A stretch of 64,000 nucleotides of DNA from Lutibacter litoralis (GTDB taxonomy: Bacteria > Bacteroidota > Bacteroidia > Flavobacteriales > Flavobacteriaceae). The stretch is from assembly GCF_014646675.1 (NCBI RefSeq), contig NZ_BMNS01000006.1, forward strand, positions 265,775-329,774. The letters run 5' to 3'. Positions 36,022 through 45,519 of this stretch are shown piece by piece. Made by a program: the position numbers and the translations under genes. How positions within the stretch are numbered: position 1 is the first letter of the stretch; each line of letters opens with the position of its first letter. The notes under the pieces are model-generated. The model had not been told where the DNA came from. It made no database searches and saw only the letters and a program-made list of their open reading frames with translations.

Positions 36022-38307
36022 ATGAAAAATCTCAATTTATTACTGGTTTTAATTTTAGCAGTGTTCTTTTCTTGTGAAAAACCTGAAATAGTAAATACAG
36101 GAATTATTCCACAACCAAACAGTATAAAATACCAAAAAGGACAATTTAAAGTTACTTCTAAAACCGTAATTGTAATTGATAATTCTGAAGATTTAAAGCG
36201 TATTTCAAACCAATTAAATACCTTTCTAAAAACTAATTTCAATATAGAATTAGAGGTAACTACAGAAGTACAAGAAAATGCAATTTCTCTTTTAAAATCA
36301 AATGAAATAAAAGAAGAAGGAGCTTATAATTTAACGGTTTCAAAAAAGGGAATCGAAATTAAAGCTGCTACATATCAAGGGATTTTTTATGGTTTTCAAA
36401 GTTTAAAGCAACTTTTAACACCTAAAACTAAAATTTCAAAACCAATTTTAAATTTTGTTGAAATTAATGATGTACCCCGGTTTAGATGGCGCGGAACAAT
36501 GGTAGATGTTTCTAGACATTTTCAACCGATAGATTCGGTAAAAAAAGTGATTGATATTTTAGCAATGCATAAAATGAATAAATTTCATTGGCATTTGGTA
36601 GATGGAATTGGATGGAGAATTCAAATTGATGCGTATCCAGAGTTGACAAATAAAGGTGCTTGGCGAAAGGTAAAAGAGAATAAAAAGCCTTGGGAAGATT
36701 TTGAAATTAGTTCTCAGAATGATGAAGATGAGGTTTATGGAGGTTTTTATACAAAAGATGAAATAAAAGAGTTAGTTGCTTATGCGGCAGAAAGATACAT
36801 AGATGTAATTCCAGAAATTGAAATGCCAGGACATTCCGAAGCCGCTTTACAATGTTATCCAGAGTTTACTTGTATTGGAGCCGAATCTTCTGGCGTTTAT
36901 TGCGCTGGAAATGATGGTTCTTTTGAGTTTTTACAAAATATTATTTCAGAAGTAGTAGAGTTATTTCCGTATAAATACTTACATATTGGAGGAGATGAAG
37001 TTGGTAAAGAAGGTTGGTTGCAGTGTAAAAAATGTCAAAAAAGAATGCAAACCGAAGGGTTGGAAACTGCTGAAGAATTACAAAGTTATTTTGTAAAACG
37101 AATGGAGGTTTTTATCGATTCAAAAAATAAAAAACTAATTGGCTGGGATGAAATTTTAGAAGGAGGGTTACCAGAAAGAGCAACAGTAATGTCGTGGCGA
37201 GGTGTAGAAGGTGGAATTGAAGCTGCAAATGCGGGACATGATGTGGTTATGTCTCCAGGATTTCCATGTTATTTCGATCATAGTCAGGGGAAAAGTGAAT
37301 TTGAGCCACCGTCGTGGGGAGGATATAATAATTTGTTAAGTGTTTACGATTTTAATCCTATTCCTGAAGAAATTTCAGAGGATAAAAAACATCATATTTT
37401 AGGTGGACAAGCAAATTTATGGACAGAACAAATTAAAACCTTGCATCATATAGAATATATGTTGTTACCCCGTTTATCTGCACTTTCTGAAGCTTTATGG
37501 ACAAATTCAGAACAAAAAGATAAAGAATATTTTATTGATAAATTAGATGTTTATTTTGATAGATTGGTAGCACAAGGATATAATTTCGCTGAAAGTGCGT
37601 TAAGCCCAGAATACGACGTAACTTATAATAAAGACACAAAAGAATTTAATCTTTCATTAAAAAATGAAATTGACCGATATGAAATTAGATATACATTAGA
37701 CGGCTCAACACCAACAAATAATTCAATGTTATATACGAAACCAATTAATTATTCTAAGCCTATAAATTTAATTGCATTTTGTTTTAGAAATGGCGAACCT
37801 ATTGGTTATCCTTTGCAAAAAATGTTTTCTACAAGTTTTAGCGACCAGTGTAAAGTAATTTATAAAAATGCGTACAACGAAGGTTATAGTGGCGGTGGTG
37901 ATAAAGCATTATTTAATAGTAAATTTGCAATTTCTCGTGGTGACGACCCGAATTGGCAAGGATTTCAACAACAAGATTTTGATGTTATTGTAGAGCTTGG
38001 AAGCGTTTCTGAGTTATCTTATATTTCATTAAATTTCTTCCAGCATATTGCAGCAACATCGGTTATGTTGCCTACAGAAATAATTGTTGAAATTTCTAAA
38101 GATGGTAAAAACTATACAACTGTTTTAAATGAAATATTACCAACTACTAAAAAAAGAGATCCAATAATTAAAAAAATTGAAGCTAATTTCGAAAAACAAC
38201 AAGTCGGTTTTATAAAAATTATTGCAAAAAATAGGGGGGTACTCCCAGAATGGCATATTAGAAAAGGTGCTGCTTGGGTTTTTGTTGATGAAATTTCTGT
38301 GAAGTAG
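36022..38307 (+). CDS. GH20 beta-N-acetylhexosaminidase with chitobiase C-terminal and discoidin-like domains
   Basis: 761 residues. Possible lipobox (F-F-S-C18), GH20b domain (about 25-150), catalytic barrel (about 155-520) with D325-E326 in HIGGDEV, chitobiase-type C-terminal domain (about 545-605, RYTLDGSTPTNN), then a discoidin-like beta-sandwich (about 630-760) ending AAWVFVDEISVK. That last domain resembles the tail of the sulfatase at 19799-21646. A pair of cysteines (GWLQCKKCQK) follows the active site, as in the GH20 at 6956-9241 (CANCQK). It should release non-reducing beta-HexNAc. Last gene of the utilisation locus on the plus strand; 198 bases from the sulfatase before it, with a REP-like repeat between. 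Confidence 0.95.
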   Translation: MKNLNLLLVLILAVFFSCEKPEIVNTGIIPQPNSIKYQKGQFKVTSKTVIVIDNSEDLKRISNQLNTFLKTNFNIELEVTTEVQENAISLLKSNEIKEEGAYNLTVSKKGIEIKAATYQGIFYGFQSLKQLLTPKTKISKPILNFVEINDVPRFRWRGTMVDVSRHFQPIDSVKKVIDILAMHKMNKFHWHLVDGIGWRIQIDAYPELTNKGAWRKVKENKKPWEDFEISSQNDEDEVYGGFYTKDEIKELVAYAAERYIDVIPEIEMPGHSEAALQCYPEFTCIGAESSGVYCAGNDGSFEFLQNIISEVVELFPYKYLHIGGDEVGKEGWLQCKKCQKRMQTEGLETAEELQSYFVKRMEVFIDSKNKKLIGWDEILEGGLPERATVMSWRGVEGGIEAANAGHDVVMSPGFPCYFDHSQGKSEFEPPSWGGYNNLLSVYDFNPIPEEISEDKKHHILGGQANLWTEQIKTLHHIEYMLLPRLSALSEALWTNSEQKDKEYFIDKLDVYFDRLVAQGYNFAESALSPEYDVTYNKDTKEFNLSLKNEIDRYEIRYTLDGSTPTNNSMLYTKPINYSKPINLIAFCFRNGEPIGYPLQKMFSTSFSDQCKVIYKNAYNEGYSGGGDKALFNSKFAISRGDDPNWQGFQQQDFDVIVELGSVSELSYISLNFFQHIAATSVMLPTEIIVEISKDGKNYTTVLNEILPTTKKRDPIIKKIEANFEKQQVGFIKIIAKNRGVLPEWHIRKGAAWVFVDEISVK

Positions 38308-38384
38308 TTATGCTTGTTTAAGGCTGTTTTTGTTACTATTACACAGAATTATTAACTGTTTTTAATTTTTATGGTGGTTATGGT

Positions 38385-39116
38385 TTATTCATTTCGAACA
38401 TCTAATATGCGCCCATTTTTTAATTTACCTGCAATTTCAAGCTGATAAATTTTTTGGGCAACTTGTTCTGGAGAGAATAAATCACCATGTTCGTAAAAGT
38501 CGATAAAACGTTGTACAGATTTAAAATTTTCTTTAGGTGTAGTTCTTACTTTTTCTTGCATGTCTGTATCTACAATTCCAGGATAAATTGAAATTATTTT
38601 CACCCCTTTTTTAAGTCTCTTTTGTTCTTTAGAAAGTACTTTAGTCATCATATCAACACCCGCTTTTGAGGCACAATACAACGACCAACTTTCGTAAGGA
38701 TTTATTGCTGCACCAGAAGAAATATTAATAATTTTCTTTTTGCATTCCCAGCCTTTTGATAATTTTATAAATAATGAACTTAAAATTAATGGCGCTATTA
38801 AATTTACTCTTATAGTGTAATCAATTTCTTTTGGTGCAATGTTTTCCAGAGTATTTACAGTTCCTAAATCGCCCGCATTATTTATTAAGGTTAATACTTT
38901 AGTAGTATCTTTATCCAAATGAGAAAAAATTTCAGTAATCACATTTTCAATGGTTTCGGTGTTACTTAAATCACATTGGTATTGTTCTACTGCATATAAT
39001 TTTTTAATTGTACTTCTTGAAATTGAAATAATGCGATATCCATTTTTGTGATATTCTTTTGCCAATCCTAAACCAAGACCTTTACTTCCTCCAGTAATTA
39101 TAAGTATTTTTTCCAT
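38385..39116 (-). CDS. Short-chain dehydrogenase/reductase, sepiapterin-reductase-like
   Basis: 243 residues, cytoplasmic NAD(P)H-dependent oxidoreductase. TGxxxGxG at residues 8-15, NNAG at 79-82, catalytic serine around 133-134 and YCASK (Y147, K151). Length is normal for a classical SDR. The basic residue after the first beta strand region (SISRS) suggests NADPH. Substrate unknown. It follows the DUF1801 gene directly: one stop base separates stop and start, so they are cotranscribed. Confidence 0.9.
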   Translation of the reverse strand: MEKILIITGGSKGLGLGLAKEYHKNGYRIISISRSTIKKLYAVEQYQCDLSNTETIENVITEIFSHLDKDTTKVLTLINNAGDLGTVNTLENIAPKEIDYTIRVNLIAPLILSSLFIKLSKGWECKKKIINISSGAAINPYESWSLYCASKAGVDMMTKVLSKEQKRLKKGVKIISIYPGIVDTDMQEKVRTTPKENFKSVQRFIDFYEHGDLFSPEQVAQKIYQLEIAGKLKNGRILDVRNE

Positions 39117-39572
39117 TTAACGTTTTATGTTTTTTTCATACAATGCGATCCATTGTTTTGGTGTTATTTTTTGAATTAATGTTGCTATTAACTTAAAAGG
39201 GATCTCTTCAGCTTTTTTAAATCGAATACAGCTTTTACCCATATCTAATTTTCTTTTGCAATGTTTGGGATATTCATTTACAAACCAATCATGTAATTTA
39301 GGGTTTGCATAAATTCCTAAATGATACAAAGCTATAAAGTTTTTTTGAGAAGCAATGTTAATAAAAGGCAATGGTGAATTTGTATCACAATGGTATCCGC
39401 TTGGATATAAACTTTTAGGAACCACATAGCCAATCATACCATAACTCATTTGCTCTTCAAATCCGTTTGGTATATTTTCTAAGATAGTTTTTCTTAGTGT
39501 TTTAAAATAAGGAATCCTTTCTTGGGGAATTTTAGAAATGTACGCTTCGGGATTTTTTGCTGCAATGTGCAT
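39117..39572 (-). CDS. DUF1801 domain protein
   Basis: 151 residues, small cytoplasmic protein of the DUF1801/YdhG-like family, recognised by YISKIPQERIPYFKTLRKTI at the start, MSYGMIGYVVPKSLYP, a FIALYHLGIYANP segment, and the terminal KITPKQWIALYE. The family folds as a single alpha/beta domain and has no established activity. Its stop codon abuts the start of the SDR gene. Located between mazG and the utilisation locus. Confidence 0.85.
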   Translation of the reverse strand: MHIAAKNPEAYISKIPQERIPYFKTLRKTILENIPNGFEEQMSYGMIGYVVPKSLYPSGYHCDTNSPLPFINIASQKNFIALYHLGIYANPKLHDWFVNEYPKHCKRKLDMGKSCIRFKKAEEIPFKLIATLIQKITPKQWIALYEKNIKR

Positions 39573-39612
39573 AGTTGTAGTTTTAACTATACTAATATAA
39601 CTATTTTTTTAT

Positions 39613-40392
39613 TTAACTATAGAATTGCTTTGCTTCATTCCAAAAAACATCCATTTCCTCTAAAGACATATCGTGAAGAGATTTATTAATTTTTTTAGCT
39701 GCTGTTTCTAAATATTGAAACCGATTAATGAATTTTTTATTGGTGCGTTCTAAAGCATTTTCAGGATTCACTTTTATAAATCTCGCATAATTAATCATAG
39801 AAAATAATACATCACCAAATTCAGCTTCAATATTAGCGGTATTTCCTTTTTTAATTTCTGCGTTTAATTCATCTAACTCTTCTTGTACTTTTTCCCAAAC
39901 TTGCTCGGGTTTTTCCCAATCAAACCCTACACCTGCAACTTTGTCTTGTATTCGGTTGGCTTTTACCATAGCTGGTAGCGATTTGGGAACACCTTCTAAA
40001 ACAGATTTTTTGCCTTCTTTTAGTTTTAGCTGTTCCCAGTTTTGTTTCACCTCTTCTGCGTCTTTTACAGTAACATCTCCATAAATATGCGGGTGTCTGT
40101 AAATCAACTTCTCTGAAATTGAATTGGCAACATCTGCAATATCAAAAGCATCGGTTTCTGAACCAATTTTTGCATAAAAAACAATATGAAGTAATACATC
40201 GCCTAATTCTTTTTTAATTTCTTGTAAATCGTTATTAAGAATGGCATCGCCTAATTCATAAGTTTCTTCAATAGTTAAATGACGAAGTGATTGAAAAGTT
40301 TGCTTTTTATCCCAAGGGCATTTTAAACGCAACTCGTCCATAATGTCTAACAATCGACCAAATGCTTTTAGTTGCTGCTCTCGAGAATTCAT
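39613..40392 (-). CDS. mazG: Nucleoside triphosphate pyrophosphohydrolase MazG
   Basis: 259 residues. Converts (d)NTPs to monophosphates and pyrophosphate, probably cleansing aberrant nucleotides and affecting the stringent response. Two tandem MazG domains: the first with CPWDKKQTFQSL, EETYELGDAI and KKELGDVLLHIVFYAK; the second with EEFGDVLF-like EAEFGDVLFSMINYARF. Length and domain pair match bacterial MazG. Three bases separate it from the DUF5606 gene, and it belongs to the def operon. Confidence 0.95.
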   Translation of the reverse strand: MNSREQQLKAFGRLLDIMDELRLKCPWDKKQTFQSLRHLTIEETYELGDAILNNDLQEIKKELGDVLLHIVFYAKIGSETDAFDIADVANSISEKLIYRHPHIYGDVTVKDAEEVKQNWEQLKLKEGKKSVLEGVPKSLPAMVKANRIQDKVAGVGFDWEKPEQVWEKVQEELDELNAEIKKGNTANIEAEFGDVLFSMINYARFIKVNPENALERTNKKFINRFQYLETAAKKINKSLHDMSLEEMDVFWNEAKQFYS

Positions 40393-40395
40393 AAT

Positions 40396-40815
40396 TTAAG
40401 CTTCTTCAGTTTCTTCTTCCTCTTCTTTTATTGCAGCAAAGTCGAAATTTTTTGAAGCTAATAAATTATACCACTGCAATACTTTTTTTATGTTTGAAGT
40501 ATATACACGTTCTTCGTCAAAATTTGGTAAAACTTCTCTAAAGTATGAAGTTAAAACTTTACCACTTTCTTTATGACTGATAGCTTCTTTTCCTTCTTCT
40601 TTTTCACCAATACTTTTTAAAATGATACGAAGCGGAACTTCTTCTTCATAGGTGTAAATAGCAATTTCGTTTAAGGCACTTATATTATGAGTAACAGTTA
40701 CTGGAAATTTTTTACCATCTAATAAAGATTCTACAATAATTCCACCTTTAGATTGTGCTTTAATTTCAAACAAACCTGGTTTACCGTTAACAGATACAAT
40801 ATCTTTTAATTCCAT
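40396..40815 (-). CDS. DUF5606 domain protein
   Basis: 139 residues, beginning MELKDIVSVNGKPGLFEIKA, the conserved start of a Bacteroidota family now called DUF5606. An N-terminal beta-rich domain is followed by a helical segment and an acidic tail (EEEEETEEA). No function is established. In flavobacteria it is commonly encoded between def and mazG, as here. Four bases separate it from def. Confidence 0.9.
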   Translation of the reverse strand: MELKDIVSVNGKPGLFEIKAQSKGGIIVESLLDGKKFPVTVTHNISALNEIAIYTYEEEVPLRIILKSIGEKEEGKEAISHKESGKVLTSYFREVLPNFDEERVYTSNIKKVLQWYNLLASKNFDFAAIKEEEEETEEA

Positions 40816-40819
40816 AAAG

Positions 40820-41407
40820 TTATTTTCTTTTTAATAAGGGAAATTTCATTCTATATTTTGGATTTATTTTCCCTTTTGAAATATTTTCTAATTTCTTTTT
40901 TATTAATCGTTTTTTTAATGAGGAAATTTTATCTGTAAACAGTATTCCTTCAATATGGTCGTATTCGTGTTGAAAAACCCTTGCAGCTAATCCATCAAGA
41001 ACAGCTGTATGTTTTTCAAAATTTTCATCTAAATATTCAACAGTAATTTTTTCTTTTCTAAAAACATCTTCATTAATATCAGGAATGCTTAAACACCCTT
41101 CATTAAATACCCATTCATCACCTTCTTCTTTTAAAATTTTAGCATTGATAAATACTTTATCAAAATTTGCTAAAAAGGTGCGTTCATCCTCTTCTAAATC
41201 ATCATCTTCACTAAAAGGAGTGGCATTTATTATAAATAATCTAATAGCTTTTCCTATTTGTGGCGCCGCCAAACCAACACCACTAGCATTTACCATTGTT
41301 TCTTTCATATTTTCAATAAGAATATCTAAATCTGGATAATCTTTATCAATATCTTTTCCTACTTTTCTTAAAACAGGATCACCATAAGCCATAATTGGTA
41401 AAATCAT
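40820..41407 (-). CDS. def: Peptide deformylase
   Basis: 195 residues, starting at the ATG at 41405-41407; the upstream in-frame extension (QSKKKK) is not typical. Removes the formyl group from N-terminal methionine of new proteins. All three metal-site motifs are present: GVGLAAPQ (43-50), EGCLS (103-107) and HEYDH (147-151, preceded by Q146). An acidic insertion (SEDDDLEEDE, 66-75) is common in Bacteroidota deformylases. It heads a minus-strand operon with DUF5606, mazG and two more genes. A TACTTTTG box lies just upstream. Confidence 0.96.
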   Translation of the reverse strand: MILPIMAYGDPVLRKVGKDIDKDYPDLDILIENMKETMVNASGVGLAAPQIGKAIRLFIINATPFSEDDDLEEDERTFLANFDKVFINAKILKEEGDEWVFNEGCLSIPDINEDVFRKEKITVEYLDENFEKHTAVLDGLAARVFQHEYDHIEGILFTDKISSLKKRLIKKKLENISKGKINPKYRMKFPLLKRK

Positions 41408-41785
41408 TTTCTTTTTTTTGGATTGCAAAAGTACAAAAGATTAGATGAATAATAAAATGTTGAGAATTGTAATTTATAAAACCATAAAAAATTATCAACT
41501 ACTACAAAGTATATTAATAATAACTTTAGTTCTTTTTGCTAAAAATTCTTGATTTTTTTTAGGACATCCATTGTTGCAAATTGGCTTGGATTATGAATAT
41601 CAAAACATTTATATTACTTTAGATATCGCAAAATAGCAATCATCCATAAATTCAGCTATGTATGCATGCGATTTTTACAGATTTAGCAAAAATTCAAATA
41701 AATGATTTTATTTAATGAATTTACTAACAATTATTAGAAAAGCTAGATTTTTAGATATTAACTATATAATACTCAAACCAAAATT
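41408..41785. other. Intergenic region between def and the tricorn-like gene
   Basis: 378 bases between divergent genes. The only element I can support is the def promoter box at 41426-41433. The rest is AT-rich with no coding frame and no clear repeat. No promoter box for the plus-strand protease gene was recognised. Confidence 0.4.
41426..41433 (-). promoter_or_regulatory. -7 box of the def operon promoter
   Basis: TACTTTTG on the minus strand, an exact TAnnTTTG match, about 19 bases before the def start codon, giving a very short leader. A -33 TTG at the usual distance is not obvious. Confidence 0.5.
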
Positions 41786-44700
41786 ATGAAGAATTTTTAT
41801 TCAGCTTTAGTGCTCTTTTTCATTTATGGATCAATAAGTGCTCAAATTAGTGGAAGTTTAATGCAATATCCAGATGTATCTGAAACACACATTACATTTG
41901 TTTATGGTGATGATGTATGGGTTGCAGCAAAATCTGATGGCAATGCTCATAGATTAAGCTCTCCAGAAGGTTCCGAAAGTTATCCTAGATTTTCTCCTGA
42001 TGGAAGTAAAATTGCTTTCACCGCTAATTATCATGGAAATAGTGATGTATATCTTATAAATGCAACAGGAGGAATACCTATGCGACTTACCTATCATGGC
42101 ATGTTTGATAGAGTTTTAGGTTGGACACCAGATGGAAAGTCGGTGTTGTTTGCATCATCAAGAGAAAGTGGTCGCCAGCGATATAGCCAATTCTATACCA
42201 TTCCTGTAACTGGAGGTACACCAACAAAATTACCAATACCATATGGTGAATACGCTTCATTTTCTCCAGATGGATTAAAAATAGCTTATACAGATAGATC
42301 TAGAGTAAATAGAAATTGGAAAAGATATCGTGGAGGAACAGCTCCTGATATTTCTGTTTTCGATCTTAATACCTATACTACAGAAAATATAACCAATAAT
42401 ACAGCAAATGATGAGTTGCCAATGTGGCACGGAGATGCAATTTATTATATGTCTGATAATGGTCCTAATAAAAGAAATAACTTATGGAAGTATAATGTAA
42501 CCACTAAAAAAAATACCCAATTAACAAGTTTTAAAGACTTTGATATTACTTTTCCAGAAAAAGGGGCTAATGAGATTATTTTTGAAGCGGGTGGAAAATT
42601 ATACATTTACAATGTAGCATCGGCCAATACGGAAGAGGTAACTATTAATATTGTTTCAGATAGAAAAGAGCTGATAACGCAACAAAAAAATGTTGCTTCT
42701 TATTTGCAGAGTGCAACCATCTCTCCTGATGGAAATAGGGTTGTGGTACAAGCAAGAGGAGAGTTATTTAATTTGCCAGCTGAAGAAGGATATGTTGCAA
42801 ATATTTCAGCCACTTCAGGGAGTGCAGAGCGTAAACCATCGTGGTCTCCAGATGGTAATTTTGTAGCTTGTTGGAGCGATGTTAATGGTGAATATCAATT
42901 GCTATTATATGATATGTCTGGTGAAAAACAGCCTAAAATAGTCACAAATTTTAAAAGTGGATTTAATTATGAAATTTTTTGGTCACCTGATAGTAAAAAA
43001 ATTGTGTATGTAGATCAAACGATGCGCATTAATTGTATAAATGTAACTACAGGTGAGGTAACGAAAGTAGATAAAGGTAAAAGTATGTTAGAAGGAGGTT
43101 TACGTAGCTTTAGTGTTTCCTGGTCTCCAGATAGCAACTGGATAGCTTATAGTCGTGCAACTGATAATCCTGCAACTGCTGCCATATTTTTATATGATTC
43201 AAAAAATAATAAAGTTTCACAGCTTACATCAGGTTATTATAAAGATTATGCTCCTGCCTTTAGTATAGACGGAAATCATCTTTTCTTTGCTACGAATAGA
43301 ACGTTCAACCCAGTGTATTCCGATTTAGATAACACTTTTGTGTACCCAAATGCAACAAGCATTGCCGTTGGAACTTTAAACAAATCAGAGAAATCGTTGA
43401 TAGAAATTAAAAATGATGCTTATGTGGTGTCTAAAAAGAGCGATGAAACTGATAAGAAAGAAGATAAAACCAAAAAGAAAAAAGGTGCTGATAAGAATAG
43501 TGACGATGAGAAAGAGTTGAAAAAAACTATGATTGATATTGATGGGTTTGAAATGCGTGTTGAAATGTTAGACATAACACCTGGTAATTTAGGCAATTTA
43601 GTTGCTGTGGAAGGTAAACTATTATTTACCCGTTATCCAAACGCAGGCGCATCAGGTGAAGCTTCTTCATCTCTTGATTATTATGACTTTAAAGAAAGAG
43701 AAGTAAAAACTATTATTTCTAAAGTATCTAATTTTAGTGTTGCTGCCAATGGCAAGAAAATACTTGTTATGCAAGGACGGAAACTTGCAGTTATCGATAT
43801 TAAAGAGAAGCAAAAAATAGATAAAACAGTTCCATTACAAAAGATGGTTATGAATATTGTACCTAAAGAAGAATGGAAACAACTATTTAATGATGTTTGG
43901 AGATTTGAGCGAGACTATTTGTATGATCCCAATATGCATGGTGTTGATTGGGATGCTATGAGAATTCGTTATGGTCAATTAATTGATCAATCTAATTCGC
44001 GTAATGATGTAAATATAATTATTGGAGATCTTATTGCAGAGTTAAATGCATCTCACACATATACTGGTGGTGGTGATATAACACCTGCAAAAAGAATGAA
44101 TGTTGGTTATTTGGGCGCAGATATAAGTTTAGAAAATGGGTATTATAGAATTAAAAAAATAATAACTGGTGCACCGTGGGATGTTGAAGTGCGATCACCG
44201 CTGGCAAAACCGGGCGCAGCAGTTAAAGAAGGAGATTATATTTTAGCAGTAAATGGACTTCCAATAGATACTACAAAACCAATATCGGCTGCCTTACAAG
44301 GTCTTGCTGATGAAACTGTACAAATTACTGTAAATAGCACACCGTCATCTATAAAAGCGAAAAAGGTTATAATTAAACCTATGGGTTCTGAAACTAGATT
44401 ACGTCATTTAGCATGGATAGAAAATAATCGTAAACGTGTAGACGATGCAACCAATGGTAAAATTGGATATATATATGTTCGTAGTACAGGTCGTGATGGT
44501 CAAAATGAGTTAATTAGACAATTTTATGCTCAAATGAATAAAGAAGGGTTGATTATAGATGAACGTTTTAATAGTGGTGGGCAAATACCTGACAGATTTG
44601 TTGAATTACTTGATAGAGATCCTTTAGCCTTTTTTGCAGTGAGAGATGGTAAAGATTGGGCTTGGCCGCCTTCAGGTAATTTTGGACCTAAAGTGATGCT

Positions 44701-45061
44701 TATTAACGGATTTAGTGGTTCAGGAGGAGATGCCTTTCCAGATTATTTTAGAAAAAGAGATCTTGGTCCGTTGATTGGAACACGTACGTGGGGAGGATTA
44801 ATTGGAATCTCAGGAGCACCTAGTTTAATTGATAATGGTCGTATTACAATGCCTACCTTTAGAATGTATGACCCTGATGGTGTCTGGTTTAAAGAAGGAC
44901 ATGGGGTAGATCCTGATATAGAAGTTGTTGAAGATTTCCAACAATTAGCTAATGGAATAGATATGCAATTAGAAGCGGGGATTAAGGAAGTTTTGAGGTT
45001 ATTAGATAGTGATAAAAGTTTTAAAATGCCTAAACGACCTAATTATGAAAAACGTAATTAA
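41786..45061 (+). CDS. Tricorn-like S41 family serine protease, secreted
   Basis: 1091 residues. Signal peptide (cut near residue 20, ISAQ). Two beta-propeller regions made of WD40/PD40-like repeats (SPDGSKIAF, SPDGLKIAY, SPDSKKIVY, SPDSNWIAY) fill residues about 25-540; a lysine- and acid-rich linker (about 555-585) follows; then a C1 domain, a PDZ domain (about 770-850) and the S41 catalytic domain. SH at 756-757 matches the tricorn Ser-His pair, and the nucleophile should be in SGSGGD (977-982). The family degrades peptides; bacterial secreted versions are thought to work in the periplasm or outside. It starts the accessory block between def and ruvX. Nothing indicates an operon with the kinases. 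Confidence 0.93.
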   Translation: MKNFYSALVLFFIYGSISAQISGSLMQYPDVSETHITFVYGDDVWVAAKSDGNAHRLSSPEGSESYPRFSPDGSKIAFTANYHGNSDVYLINATGGIPMRLTYHGMFDRVLGWTPDGKSVLFASSRESGRQRYSQFYTIPVTGGTPTKLPIPYGEYASFSPDGLKIAYTDRSRVNRNWKRYRGGTAPDISVFDLNTYTTENITNNTANDELPMWHGDAIYYMSDNGPNKRNNLWKYNVTTKKNTQLTSFKDFDITFPEKGANEIIFEAGGKLYIYNVASANTEEVTINIVSDRKELITQQKNVASYLQSATISPDGNRVVVQARGELFNLPAEEGYVANISATSGSAERKPSWSPDGNFVACWSDVNGEYQLLLYDMSGEKQPKIVTNFKSGFNYEIFWSPDSKKIVYVDQTMRINCINVTTGEVTKVDKGKSMLEGGLRSFSVSWSPDSNWIAYSRATDNPATAAIFLYDSKNNKVSQLTSGYYKDYAPAFSIDGNHLFFATNRTFNPVYSDLDNTFVYPNATSIAVGTLNKSEKSLIEIKNDAYVVSKKSDETDKKEDKTKKKKGADKNSDDEKELKKTMIDIDGFEMRVEMLDITPGNLGNLVAVEGKLLFTRYPNAGASGEASSSLDYYDFKEREVKTIISKVSNFSVAANGKKILVMQGRKLAVIDIKEKQKIDKTVPLQKMVMNIVPKEEWKQLFNDVWRFERDYLYDPNMHGVDWDAMRIRYGQLIDQSNSRNDVNIIIGDLIAELNASHTYTGGGDITPAKRMNVGYLGADISLENGYYRIKKIITGAPWDVEVRSPLAKPGAAVKEGDYILAVNGLPIDTTKPISAALQGLADETVQITVNSTPSSIKAKKVIIKPMGSETRLRHLAWIENNRKRVDDATNGKIGYIYVRSTGRDGQNELIRQFYAQMNKEGLIIDERFNSGGQIPDRFVELLDRDPLAFFAVRDGKDWAWPPSGNFGPKVMLINGFSGSGGDAFPDYFRKRDLGPLIGTRTWGGLIGISGAPSLIDNGRITMPTFRMYDPDGVWFKEGHGVDPDIEVVEDFQQLANGIDMQLEAGIKEVLRLLDSDKSFKMPKRPNYEKRN

Positions 45062-45519
45062 GTGTTATAGGCTATTTATATTATAATAGCGTAAATAAAA
45101 TATGAGTAGAAAGCAAACTAGATAATTTGTAATACTTTATGGCTTATTAAGTATAAACATAACAATATATGATCAAGAAAAATTTGCTAGAAAGGATACA
45201 AGTGCCGCAATTGTAAAAAATACGCACTATTATAAATACTTATATACTTTGCATTATGATAGCACAGTATATAAATTTAGGTTGAAATTTGCCGAAGCTA
45301 TTTATAAACAAAATAATAAATAGCTACGGGTATAAATTATTCTGATTAAAGTAAAACCAATTAATGCTAAATTAAAACGATTCTAAATTATTAGCATCGT
45401 ATACTTTTTAAGAGGTACTAGTATTTTTTTTACTACTTTAGTAAGAGTTAGTATTATGAAACTAGTTTTCGTGAACCAAATTATTTAATCGTTTTTTAAA
45501 AAACGAAACTGAACAACCT
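45062..45519. other. Intergenic region with a possible decayed coding remnant
   Basis: 458 bases. One plus-strand frame stays open for about 65 codons (roughly 45130-45324) without a start codon and reads like protein (SINITIYDQEKFARK, then KNTHYYKYLYTLHYDSTVYK). It may be a gene remnant left by an insertion or deletion; I do not recognise it. Nothing else supportable. Confidence 0.3.

Noticed and set aside
3599..38307. Heparan or chondroitin sulfate utilisation locus
   Set aside because: An iduronate-2-sulfatase-like protein and an HGSNAT homolog suggest it, but there is no lyase, no GH88 and no GH89, and GH20 does not cut alpha-linked GlcNAc.
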